Source: an uncultured Oscillospiraceae bacterium (lineage in GTDB: Bacteria > Bacillota > Clostridia > Oscillospirales > Oscillospiraceae). From it: a stretch of DNA of 37,796 nt. Below are positions 15,412-22,500 of this stretch, piece by piece. The notes below the pieces were generated by a model that saw only the letters and a list, made by a program, of their open reading frames with translations, did not search any database and had not been told where the DNA came from. Both the position numbers and the translations under genes were made by a program. Numbering within the stretch: the stretch's first letter is position 1; every line of letters starts with the position of its first letter. The stretch lies in assembly GCA_934589155.1 (NCBI GenBank), contig CAKTNP010000017.1, forward strand, positions 1 through 37,796. Direction: 5' to 3'.

Positions 15412-16914
15412 TCATACCACGGGGATCAGAAGCATCTGGTCCGGCGCCGGAGCCCTGCCCTCCAGATGGTTTGCCTTCTCAATGGCCACCCGGGTGGAGC
15501 CGAAGGTCTTTGCCAGATCCCACAGGTCCTCCTCACCGGGCCGCCGGAGGATCACCGAGGGCCGGTCCGGATCCGGCGGCACGGCTTCCCCCAGTTCCAA
15601 GCCGCAGAGGACCTGGGGCCCTTTCTCGCCATAGCTGTCCACTGCCACCTGCATGCTTTCCCGCAGGGTACAGCTGCCGCTGCCCTGGATCCACTGTGGC
15701 CCGCCGCTGGGCCAGGCCCCGGCCTCCGCCCGGCAGCTCTCCGCCAGCACCGTCTCGCAGATGGCCGTGCCGCTGCCGGACCGCATTTGGAGCTTTCCCT
15801 CCTCGTCCTGATACAGCACCTCTGCCGTAAAAGAAGTCTCCAGCCGGACCTTTTCCTCCGATCGGACCGCCCGGGGAAACTCCGGATAGACCGCGGCGTC
15901 GATCAGCGTTCCCGAAGGGATAGGCATGGAAAACTCCCCCTGGCACCGCAGCTCCTGCCGGTCCAGGCGGCCGAGCATTTCCATAGGCCGGGTCTCCGGC
16001 ACAGCGGTCCTTGTGAGGCAGTAGGCGTCCCGCAGAACCTCCAATTCCATCTGGGAGATGACCACGCACTGGGCAATGTAACTGCACCGCAGGCGCAGTC
16101 TGCGGCCGTCCTCCTCCATGGTCAGCTCCAGGGCCGACAGCAGCAGCGTGACCTGGAGCTCCTCCTCGTTGTCATAGACCCGTTCCAGCTCCGCGAACTG
16201 GGACAGGGGCACGTCAAAGTCCCAGGTGCAGAGCTTCCCCTCCCGGCTGCGGTACATCACATGGACCAGCAGGAAGCCCTTAAACACGCCCTTGCCCCCC
16301 AGGACCTTCTGGTCCGTCAGCTCCGGCTGGGCGTTGACCCGCAGGAGCTTTTCCATTTCGGGGCAAGTGCCAGGCAGCTCCAGGTCCTCGTCCACCAGGA
16401 AGGTCTTTTCCTGCATTTCCGTGGGCACCGTCACCAAAAGCCGCTCCCGCAGGAGCTCCAGGTCCCTCGGCGGATCCGGCAGGGAGAACAGGGGCTCCTG
16501 GGCCCGCGTATAGGCCTCTGCCTTGGCCGTCAGGTTCACCCGGACCAGGAGCTTCCGGGAATTCACGATCCGGGCATCGATGCTGCGGATCCGGCAGTCC
16601 TGGATCACGGGGCCCTCTTCCTCTCCCATGTCCTGATCCCAGGAAAGGGTGAACGGCAGATACATTTCCAGCAGCTGGGGCCCATCCTCCCCGGCATCAT
16701 AGAGGACCCGGGCCTCCACCCCGCCGGACAGACTTATGCCGCTGGTACGCCACTCCCGGCTGCGGATCACGGGACTGCCCCAGCAGCCCAGGATCCGCTC
16801 GGCGTCCGGCATACTGTCCGGGACCACCGTCTCCAAAGTCTCCTCCTGATTCTGGACCTGACTCAGGATCTTTTTTAGGTAATTCGCCATTTTTTGCTGA
16901 AATTCCAGCTCCAT
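15412..16914 (-). CDS. SipL-like spore morphogenetic protein (SPOCS repeats + C-terminal LysM)
   Basis: A 500-residue soluble protein with SPOCS/DUF3794-type beta-rich repeats. I see three, around residues 35-165 (GGVEARVLY ... YLPFTLSW), 180-310 (KGFLLVHVMYRSREGKLCTWDFDVPL) and 330-430 (ETSFTAEVLYQDEEGKLQ). A C-terminal LysM fills about the last 50 residues (SVILRRPGEEDLWDLAKTF ... MLLIPVV). This architecture matches Clostridioides difficile SipL, which binds SpoIVA through its LysM and builds the spore coat in the mother cell. ATG at 16914 has AAGGAG 8 nt upstream; a GTG at 16923 is too close to that site. A possible sporulation-type promoter lies upstream. SipL orthology is inferred from architecture. 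Confidence 0.8.
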   Translation of the reverse strand: MELEFQQKMANYLKKILSQVQNQEETLETVVPDSMPDAERILGCWGSPVIRSREWRTSGISLSGGVEARVLYDAGEDGPQLLEMYLPFTLSWDQDMGEEEGPVIQDCRIRSIDARIVNSRKLLVRVNLTAKAEAYTRAQEPLFSLPDPPRDLELLRERLLVTVPTEMQEKTFLVDEDLELPGTCPEMEKLLRVNAQPELTDQKVLGGKGVFKGFLLVHVMYRSREGKLCTWDFDVPLSQFAELERVYDNEEELQVTLLLSALELTMEEDGRRLRLRCSYIAQCVVISQMELEVLRDAYCLTRTAVPETRPMEMLGRLDRQELRCQGEFSMPIPSGTLIDAAVYPEFPRAVRSEEKVRLETSFTAEVLYQDEEGKLQMRSGSGTAICETVLAESCRAEAGAWPSGGPQWIQGSGSCTLRESMQVAVDSYGEKGPQVLCGLELGEAVPPDPDRPSVILRRPGEEDLWDLAKTFGSTRVAIEKANHLEGRAPAPDQMLLIPVV

Positions 16915-16942
16915 AGCCCTCACTCCTTCTGCGTTGTGGTAA

Positions 16943-16971
16943 TATATACGCAGGGATGGACAAGGTTATGC
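16943..16971 (-). promoter_or_regulatory. Weak candidate sigma-E-type promoter for the SipL-like gene
   Basis: On the minus strand GCATAAC (16965-16971), a 14-bp spacer and CGTATATA (16943-16950) loosely resemble the mother-cell sigma-E pattern, about 30 bp upstream of the ATG at 16914. The fit is partial; it is listed because a coat gene would be expected to use it. Confidence 0.25.
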
Positions 16972-16978
16972 CCCAAAT

Positions 16979-17128
16979 TCAGCAGTGCCTGCAAAGGATC
17001 CAGCTGAAAAACATGGCCGCCGCGCCCAATACAATGGTGACGCAGGAGGTCTGGACCAGGCTGGCCAGCAGAAGCCCCAGCCCCAGGGTGAAAAGCATGG
17101 CGCCCAGTAATTGATTCCGTCTGCACAT
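16979..17128 (-). CDS. Small membrane protein, 49 residues, function unknown
   Basis: A short Cys-containing protein with one or two hydrophobic helices (MLFTLGLGLLLASLVQ and TIVLGAAAMFFSWILC) and a basic N-terminus (MCRRNQ). It resembles short hydrophobic proteins seen in Clostridia, but I cannot name a family. ATG at 17128 directly follows the T-run of the liv operon terminator, and its only ribosome binding site (GGGGGCGGTG) is the 3' arm of that terminator hairpin, so translation should be hindered whenever the hairpin forms. The open frame extends up to 17182 from a TTG inside the hairpin region, which I reject. It ends 65 bp before the SipL-like ATG. Existence of the gene is likely, not certain. 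Confidence 0.5.
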   Translation of the reverse strand: MCRRNQLLGAMLFTLGLGLLLASLVQTSCVTIVLGAAAMFFSWILCRHC

Positions 17129-17175
17129 AAAAACACCGCCCCCTGCCGTCATACTATGCAGGGGGCGGTGTTCTT
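17129..17175 (-). terminator. Bidirectional terminator of the liv operon
   Basis: A perfect 13-bp stem (CACCGCCCCCTGC, 17134-17146; GCAGGGGGCGGTG, 17158-17170) begins 16 bp after the livF stop. TTTTT follows on the minus strand and TTCTTTTT on the plus strand. Confidence 0.92.
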
Positions 17176-17185
17176 TTTCCAAAAA

Positions 17186-17884
17186 TCAGCCGCCCAGATA
17201 GGCTTTCCGAATATCGTCGGAGCTGGCCAGCTCCGCGCCGGTGCCGGACATGGCGATGCGGCCGGTCTCCAAAACGTAGGCCCGGTCGGCCACCTCCAGG
17301 GCCATGCTGGCGTTCTGCTCCACCAGCAAAATGGTGGTGCCCGCCTTGTGCAACTCCTTGATAATATCAAAAATCTGCTCCACCAGAATGGGCGCCAGGC
17401 CCATGGAGGGCTCATCCAGCATCATAAGCTTGGGGTGGCTCATGAGGGCCCGGCCCATGGCCAGCATTTGCTGTTCGCCGCCGGACAGGGTCCCGGCGGT
17501 CTGCTTGCGGCGCTCCTTCAGGCGCGGGAACTGCTGGAAGACCCTGTCCAGATCCGCTCGGGACAGTTCCTTCCGGATGTAGGCCCCCATTTCCAGGTTC
17601 TCCTGCACCGTCATCTGCAGGAATATCCGCCGGCCCTCCGGCACATGGGCCAGGCCCTGCTGCACCAGCTTATAGGCATTGGCATGGGTGATGTCCTGTC
17701 CCATAAACTGGATGGATCCGGAGCGGGGGTGCATGAGGCCGGACACGGTTTTCAGGATCGTGGATTTGCCCGCGCCGTTGGCGCCAATGAGGGCCACCAC
17801 CTCGCCGTCGTTGACCTCGAAGGATACACCCTTCACAGCATGAATGGCGCCATAGTACACATGAATGTCGGAAACGCTAAGCAT
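17186..17884 (-). CDS. livF: Branched-chain amino acid ABC transporter ATP-binding protein LivF
   Basis: One of the two ATPases powering the Liv importer on the cytoplasmic face. The 232-residue protein has Walker A GANGAGKST (about 34-42), signature LSGGEQQMLAMGRAL and Walker B LMMLDEPSMGLAP, the last typical of LivF. The QGLAHVPEGRRIF stretch, also characteristic of LivF, lies before the signature. It starts 3 bp after the livG stop with a GGGGGAG ribosome binding site, and is the last gene of the operon, followed by a strong terminator. Substrate specificity is set by LivJ and is presumed to be leucine, isoleucine and valine. Confidence 0.95.
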   Translation of the reverse strand: MLSVSDIHVYYGAIHAVKGVSFEVNDGEVVALIGANGAGKSTILKTVSGLMHPRSGSIQFMGQDITHANAYKLVQQGLAHVPEGRRIFLQMTVQENLEMGAYIRKELSRADLDRVFQQFPRLKERRKQTAGTLSGGEQQMLAMGRALMSHPKLMMLDEPSMGLAPILVEQIFDIIKELHKAGTTILLVEQNASMALEVADRAYVLETGRIAMSGTGAELASSDDIRKAYLGG

Positions 17885-17887
17885 GGC

Positions 17888-18730
17888 TTACTCCCCCTTC
17901 TTTCCGAGATAGGCCTCGATGACCGCAGGGTTGGACTTGATCTCGTCCGGCGTACCCTTGGCAATGATCTTGCCATAGTTCACCACGGCAATGCCCTCGC
18001 AGACACCCATGACCAGATTCATGTCGTGCTCAATGAGCATAATGGCGATCTGGAAGGTATTTCGGATCTTGCGGATGTGCTCCATGAGCTCCGCCGTCTC
18101 CGAAGGATTCATGCCGGCGGCGGGCTCATCCAGCAGGATAATGGCCGGGCGGGTGGCCAGGGCCCGGACGATTTCCAGGCGGCGTTGAGCGCCGTAAGGC
18201 AGGGACCCGGCCTCATAATTTGCCATGTCTGCCATGCCCATAAAGTCCAGCAGTTCCAGGCATCGAGCGTTGGCGATTTTCTCCGCCTTGTAATAGCCCG
18301 GGGTGTGAAAAATGGAACCCAGGAAACTGTACTTGATGTCCTTGTTCATGCCTACCTTCACATTGTCCAGCACGGACATTTTATTGAACAGACGGATGTT
18401 CTGGAAGGTCCGGGCAATACCAAGCCGGTTCACCTGGGCCGTGGTCATACCTTTGGTATCGATGCCCTTCAGAAGCACAGAGCCCCGGGTGGGCTGGTAG
18501 ACATTGGTCAACAGGTTAAAAATGGTGGTTTTACCGGCGCCGTTGGGGCCGATAAGACCCGCGATCTCCGTGGCGCCGATGGTCAGAGAGAATTCGTCCA
18601 CGGCAGTAAGGCCGCCGAAATCAATGCCCAGGTTCCGGGCATCCAGCACAGGCATTTTTCCCGCATCCCGCTCGGGGATCACGGCGCCGCTGGGAACCTG
18701 GACCAGCTTTACCTTCTGTGTTCCGCTCAT
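17888..18730 (-). CDS. livG: Branched-chain amino acid ABC transporter ATP-binding protein LivG
   Basis: The second ATPase of the Liv importer, 280 residues. Walker A is GPNGAGKTT, followed by LivG-type RTFQNIRLF; the signature appears as LPYGAQRRLEIVRAL rather than LSYG, and Walker B is IILLDEPAAGMNP. An N-terminal extension of about 27 residues precedes the ABC fold. Its ATG overlaps the livM stop by 4 bp (ATGA), showing translational coupling, and it ends 3 bp before livF. Confidence 0.95.
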   Translation of the reverse strand: MSGTQKVKLVQVPSGAVIPERDAGKMPVLDARNLGIDFGGLTAVDEFSLTIGATEIAGLIGPNGAGKTTIFNLLTNVYQPTRGSVLLKGIDTKGMTTAQVNRLGIARTFQNIRLFNKMSVLDNVKVGMNKDIKYSFLGSIFHTPGYYKAEKIANARCLELLDFMGMADMANYEAGSLPYGAQRRLEIVRALATRPAIILLDEPAAGMNPSETAELMEHIRKIRNTFQIAIMLIEHDMNLVMGVCEGIAVVNYGKIIAKGTPDEIKSNPAVIEAYLGKKGE

Positions 18731-19821
18731 ACCCGGTCAGCCTCCTTTTTCGCCTTTGCATTTTTCTTTCCGGGCCGCAGCTTCACGGCCATGGAGTCCC
18801 GGAAATTCTTCAATGCCGGAGCCCAGGTAAACAGCGTTACCAGGATCAGGATCACGGCGTAGATCAGCATTCTGAGGTCAGAGAATTCACCCCGGAGCAT
18901 CTCCGGCAGAATATACAGCAAAGCCGCAGAGATCACGGAGCCGCGGATATTGCCCATGCCGCCCAGAACCACAAATACCAGCACATTGATGGAGGTGTTG
19001 AAGTCGAATTTCTTCGCCACAATGGTGGAGTAGTTCATGGCGAACAGGGTGCCCGCCATGCCCGCCAGGGCCGCAGAGATTACGAAGGCCTTCATCTTCA
19101 CCGCCGTTACATTGAGACCGATGGACTCGGCAGCGATCCGGTTGTCCCGGCTGGCTTTGATAGCCCGGCCCTCCTTGCTGTTGATGAGGTTCAGTACCAC
19201 AAACAGGGTGAACAGCACCAGACCGAAGCCCACGGCAAAGGTGGACAGCTTTGTAATGCCCGTGGCGCCGATGGGGCCGTTGATAAGGGTTCTGCCACCC
19301 TCCCGCAGGTGGAGCGACGCCTCATCGGACATACTGAAATGCAGACCCCGGCTATCCAGGCCCACATACAGGCAGTTGATGATGTTCCGGATGATCTCAC
19401 CGAAGGCCAGGGTCACAATGGCCAGATAGTCGCCCCGGAGCCGCAGCACGGGGATGCCGATGAGAAAGCCCGTAACACCGGCAAGGGCACCGCCTGCCAC
19501 CATAGCCAGTACCAGCCGCAGGACCCCGTTGGGCACTGCGGATTCCAGACAGGCCGCAGCAATTACGCCGGTAAAGGCGCCTACGCTCATGAATCCCGCA
19601 TGGCCCAGGCTCAGTTCGCCGGAGATGCCCACCGTCAGGTTCAGGGACACGGCCATCACGATATAGGCGCAAATAGGCACCAGCTGACCCTTCAGAGAAC
19701 TGCTTAGTGCCCCGCCGTTGGCCAGAATCTGCAACACCACATAGGCCGCAATGACCATGAGATAGGTCCCGGCGTTTTTTCGGGTGCTTTTTTTCCATTG
19801 AGAAACCTTTTTGATCTTCAT
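18727..19821 (-). CDS. livM: Branched-chain amino acid ABC transporter permease LivM
   Basis: A 364-residue integral membrane permease, one of two forming the translocation path. It has about ten helices and the LivM signature SGELSLGHAGFMSVGAF, followed by RLRGDYLAIVTLAFGEIIR. The C-terminus is basic (RPGKKNAKAKKEADRV). ATG at 19821 is chosen because GAGGTGA is 7 nt upstream; the longer frame would start at a GTG at 19845 inside livH. The ribosome binding site overlaps the livH stop codon, and the end overlaps livG by 4 bp. Confidence 0.95.
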   Translation of the reverse strand: MKIKKVSQWKKSTRKNAGTYLMVIAAYVVLQILANGGALSSSLKGQLVPICAYIVMAVSLNLTVGISGELSLGHAGFMSVGAFTGVIAAACLESAVPNGVLRLVLAMVAGGALAGVTGFLIGIPVLRLRGDYLAIVTLAFGEIIRNIINCLYVGLDSRGLHFSMSDEASLHLREGGRTLINGPIGATGITKLSTFAVGFGLVLFTLFVVLNLINSKEGRAIKASRDNRIAAESIGLNVTAVKMKAFVISAALAGMAGTLFAMNYSTIVAKKFDFNTSINVLVFVVLGGMGNIRGSVISAALLYILPEMLRGEFSDLRMLIYAVILILVTLFTWAPALKNFRDSMAVKLRPGKKNAKAKKEADRV

Positions 19822-19831
19822 GGCTCTCACC

Positions 19832-20713
19832 TCAGACTTTCTCACTGACCTTCTTGCCGAGAAGACCCGTGGGCTTCACCAGAAGGACGATAATCAGCAC
19901 GGCAAACACGATGGCGTCGCTGAGCTCCGTGGAAATATAGGCCTGGCTGAAGGTCTGAATCACACCCAGCAGAATCCCGCCCAGCATGGCGCCGGGGATG
20001 GAGCCAATGCCGCCGAACACGGCGGCGGTAAAGGCCTTGATACCGGGCATGGAGCCAGTGGTGGGCATCAGCAGCGGATAGGCAGAGCACAGGAGCACAC
20101 CTGCAATGGCCGCCAGGGCGGAACCGATGGCAAAGGTCATGGAAATGGTCCGATTCACGTTGATGCCCATGAGAAGGGCAGCGTCCTTATCCTCGGACAC
20201 TGCCCGCATGGCCTTGCCCATTTTTGTCTTGCCGGTGAACAGGTTCAGGCCCACCATGATGACTACGCAGGCCAGCAAAGTAACCAGGGTCGTGTAGGTA
20301 ATCACCAGCTGGCCTCCGAAGAGCTTTACGGAGCCGGTGCCCACCACGGAGTTGAAGCTCTTGGGTGCAGAACCCCAGATCTTCAGGGCCAGATTCTGGA
20401 GGAAGAAGCTGACACCGATAGCGGTGATCAGCACCGCCAGGCTGTCAGCACCCCGCAGGGGCTTATAGGCCAGGCCCTCAATGGCAATGCCCAAGAAGGT
20501 ACATACCACCATGGCCGCCAGCACGGAGACCCAGGCCGGCAGGCCCAGATATGATGTCACGCAGAAGGAAACATATGCACCGACCATGATCACATCGCCG
20601 TGGGCGAAGTTCAGCATTTTTGCAATGCCGTAGACCATGGTGTAGCCCAAAGCGATGATGGCGTAAACACTGCCCAGACTGATGCCGCTGATCAAATAAG
20701 ACAGAAATGTCAT
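19832..20713 (-). CDS. livH: Branched-chain amino acid ABC transporter permease LivH
   Basis: The partner permease, 293 residues with about eight helices. Motifs are GISLGSVYAIIALGYTMVYG at the start, NFAHGDVIMVGAY, and AAVFGGIGSIPGAMLGG near the C-terminus, all typical of LivH. ATG at 20713 follows GAGGTG with 9-nt spacing; the GTG at 20725 lies on the ribosome binding site itself. It is separated from livJ by 154 bp that include a stable hairpin, and its end overlaps the livM ribosome binding site. Confidence 0.95.
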   Translation of the reverse strand: MTFLSYLISGISLGSVYAIIALGYTMVYGIAKMLNFAHGDVIMVGAYVSFCVTSYLGLPAWVSVLAAMVVCTFLGIAIEGLAYKPLRGADSLAVLITAIGVSFFLQNLALKIWGSAPKSFNSVVGTGSVKLFGGQLVITYTTLVTLLACVVIMVGLNLFTGKTKMGKAMRAVSEDKDAALLMGINVNRTISMTFAIGSALAAIAGVLLCSAYPLLMPTTGSMPGIKAFTAAVFGGIGSIPGAMLGGILLGVIQTFSQAYISTELSDAIVFAVLIIVLLVKPTGLLGKKVSEKV

Positions 20714-20830
20714 GGAATGGGTCACCTCTCTCTAAAGTTTAGGGTCTTTCTGGACGGGGCCGTACCGCACTCCGGCCCTCTCCGAAAAGGCCCGGAGAAA
20801 AAACGGATAGGAGCAATGCCCCTTCGGAGT

Positions 20831-20852
20831 CCCGGAGCCCGAAGGCTCCGGG
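20831..20852 (-). other. UUCG-capped hairpin between livJ and livH
   Basis: A perfect 9-bp stem (CCCGGAGCC / GGCTCCGGG) with a TTCG loop lies 15 bp after the livJ stop. A second, imperfect GC stem follows (about 20772-20799). Neither is followed by a U-run. Intergenic hairpins like these often protect the binding-protein transcript or allow more of it than of the permeases. Confidence 0.6.
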
Positions 20853-20867
20853 TTCGAAGTGCAGTAT

Positions 20868-22019
20868 TTAGAAGTTCACATAGATGCCGTTTTCCACGCG
20901 GACCACCACAGGAGCCTTGGAAACCTCGCCCTTGTCGTTCCAGGTCATGCCGGAACCTGTGAGGCCGTCAATGGTAAAGGTGCCGTCGGCAAACATCTTG
21001 GACAGAGTCTCGCAGACCTCCTCATGAGGGGTCTCGGCGGTGATACCTGCCTCCTTGCAGGCGTTGTAGATGGCATAGATACAGTCATAGCCATCGGCAG
21101 CGAACTGGTTGGGCAGGCCGTTGTACTTCTCCTGGTATTCCTTCACGAAGTTTGCGGTCTTCTCATCGGTACCCCAGGCGTTGAAGGGGGTCATCAGAAC
21201 CAGGCCCTCCGCCAAGGAGGTATCGAAGCCCTTCAGGTCCAGAATTCCGTCCATGCCGTCGCAGCCGAAGAAGGTGGGGGCATAGCCCATGGTCTTGGCC
21301 TGGGCCAGGATCAGAGAAGCGGGGGTGTAGTAGATGGGCAGGAACACCAGGTCAGCGCCGTTATTTTTGGCCTCGGTGAGCTGTACGGTGAAGTCAGCGT
21401 TGTCATCGGAGGCGAAGGTGGTGGCGGAGACAATCTCCATGCCAAGCTCCTGGCACTTCTCCGCGAAGGCGGTGTAGATGCCGGTGGAGTAAGCGTCGGA
21501 GTTATTGTAGATGACGGCAATCTTGGTGCCCAGTCCCTTGTCATTGATGACCTCAGCGGCCTTGACGCCCTGGTTGGGGTCCGTGAAGCACATCTGGAAC
21601 ACGTTGTCCTTGCCGTCGGTCACATCCGTGGAGGAAGCGGAGGGAGTCAGCTGGAAGTACCGGTCCGCGTTGGTCTCCGCAGAAACGGCAACACAGGGGG
21701 AGGTGGTGGTGCAGCCGTAGAGGACCTGCATACCCCAGTCCTTCAGATTGTTGTAGGCATTGACGGACTTCTCTGCGTCATGCTCGTCGTCCTGGAAGTT
21801 CAGCTCGAACTGCAGGCCGCCCAGGGCGTTGATCTCATCCACGGCGATCTGGGCACCATACTGGGTCGCGGTACCATACACGGCGGCGCCGCCGGTCAGG
21901 GGGCCGATACCGCCAATTTTAATTGCATCTCCGCCCTTGCTCTTGCCGGAGCTGGAACAGCCGGTCAGCAGAGCAGCCGTCATTACGACTGCCAAAACAA
22001 TAGCCAATACTTTTTTCAT
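20868..22019 (-). CDS. livJ: Branched-chain amino acid ABC transporter substrate-binding lipoprotein LivJ
   Basis: The extracytoplasmic receptor of the Liv importer. The 383-residue precursor starts MKKVLAIVLAVVMTAALLTGCSSS: a signal peptide with lipobox LLTGC, so it should be lipid-anchored to the membrane. The periplasmic-binding fold type I follows (IKIGGIGPLTGGAAVYG, IAVDEINALGG). AGGAG/GAAGG lies before the ATG at 22019; the open frame runs to 22103 but that part is the leader and terminator. It is the first gene of a five-gene unit. I see no clear promoter consensus between the upstream terminator and the gene. Confidence 0.95.
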   Translation of the reverse strand: MKKVLAIVLAVVMTAALLTGCSSSGKSKGGDAIKIGGIGPLTGGAAVYGTATQYGAQIAVDEINALGGLQFELNFQDDEHDAEKSVNAYNNLKDWGMQVLYGCTTTSPCVAVSAETNADRYFQLTPSASSTDVTDGKDNVFQMCFTDPNQGVKAAEVINDKGLGTKIAVIYNNSDAYSTGIYTAFAEKCQELGMEIVSATTFASDDNADFTVQLTEAKNNGADLVFLPIYYTPASLILAQAKTMGYAPTFFGCDGMDGILDLKGFDTSLAEGLVLMTPFNAWGTDEKTANFVKEYQEKYNGLPNQFAADGYDCIYAIYNACKEAGITAETPHEEVCETLSKMFADGTFTIDGLTGSGMTWNDKGEVSKAPVVVRVENGIYVNF

Positions 22020-22060
22020 AATTACCTTCTCCTTTTCATTTCTAGGGGATAATATATACA

Positions 22061-22094
22061 AAAGCGGCTGCTTCCTTTGGGAAGCAGCCGCTTT
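22061..22094 (-). terminator. Terminator of the 75-residue membrane protein gene
   Basis: A perfect 15-bp stem (AAAGCGGCTGCTTCC / GGAAGCAGCCGCTTT) with a 4-nt loop is followed on the minus strand by TGTATAT. It begins 21 bp after the stop at 22116 and separates that gene from livJ. Confidence 0.9.
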
Positions 22095-22115
22095 GCATAC
22101 CATGTTACCATGCGG

Positions 22116-22343
22116 CTACTTCATACATCCAATAATCAGTCCTACCAGAATGTTCAGTACGTTTACGTTTAGCAGGGCATAAATCGCCCCTACTACCAGC
22201 AGGGACACAACGCCCGTAGCGTAAACAAAAGTGGACACTGCGTCAGACGCAGTGTCCACGTAGGAAGCGCAGGCAAAGGAGGCCCGCATGGCAGACGCAG
22301 ACCGTTTTGCACTCATGCAGTTTTCATAAGCATAGCCTGTCAT
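22116..22343 (-). CDS. Small membrane protein, 75 residues, function unknown
   Basis: Not recognised. The protein begins MTGYAYENCMSAKRSASAMR, a Ser/Ala/basic stretch that may be amphipathic, and ends with about 38 hydrophobic residues (FVYATGVVSLLVVGAIYALL then NVLNILVGLIIGCM) that could form one long or two short membrane helices. ATG at 22343 has AAAGGAG 9 nt upstream; the earlier ATG at 22361 sits on that ribosome binding site. The gene has its own near-consensus promoter and a strong terminator, so it is a stand-alone unit between the liv operon and the peptidoglycan genes. A terminator-like palindrome lies inside the frame (22223-22259), so much of the transcription may stop early. A small toxin, stress or secreted peptide are possible but unsupported. 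Confidence 0.6.
   Translation of the reverse strand: MTGYAYENCMSAKRSASAMRASFACASYVDTASDAVSTFVYATGVVSLLVVGAIYALLNVNVLNILVGLIIGCMK
22223..22259 (-). other. Terminator-like palindrome inside the 75-residue gene
   Basis: Perfect 14-bp arms (GTGGACACTGCGTC, 22231-22244; GACGCAGTGTCCAC, 22246-22259) are separated by one base. As RNA, a 12-bp stem with a 5-nt loop would form. On the minus strand TTTTGTTT follows immediately, so it reads as an intrinsic terminator in mid-gene, at about codons 29-38. A transcript from the promoter would end at about 145 nt. Confidence 0.7.
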
Positions 22344-22374
22344 TGCGAAGTCTCCTTTCAAAATTTATGGGTCC

Positions 22375-22403
22375 ATTGTATTCCTCGGACACCCCTTTGT
22401 CAA
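22375..22403 (-). promoter_or_regulatory. Consensus sigma-A promoter for the 75-residue gene
   Basis: Perfect TTGACA (22398-22403), 17-bp spacer and TACAAT (22375-22380) on the minus strand, 31 bp upstream of the ATG at 22343. This is among the strongest promoter matches in the window. Confidence 0.85.
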
Positions 22404-22460
22404 TTCGCAATAAATGACAGGTTTTTCCCCAAATGTTTTTCCGCTTTTGGAGAATTGTAC

Positions 22461-22485
22461 AAATGTCCTCTTCAAAAGGACATTT
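22461..22485 (-). other. Hairpin after the PBP gene
   Basis: AAATGTCC / GGACATTT with a 9-nt loop lies 15 bp after the PBP stop. There is no U-run, so it is at best a weak 3' end structure for the PBP transcript. Confidence 0.35.
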
Positions 22486-22500
22486 CCCGAAGAAACGCTC

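Noticed and set aside
15181..16878. Plus-strand frame (565 codons) crossing the hairpin element and the SipL-like gene
   Set aside because: It runs through terminators and lies opposite a gene with recognisable SPOCS and LysM domains.
17111..18862. Long plus-strand frame (583 codons) opposite livF and livG
   Set aside because: Antisense of two ATPases with full Walker and signature motifs; no start signal.
20772..20852. Hairpins between livJ and livH as a full terminator
   Set aside because: No U-run follows either stem, and the genes form a classic liv operon; partial attenuation or mRNA protection is more likely.
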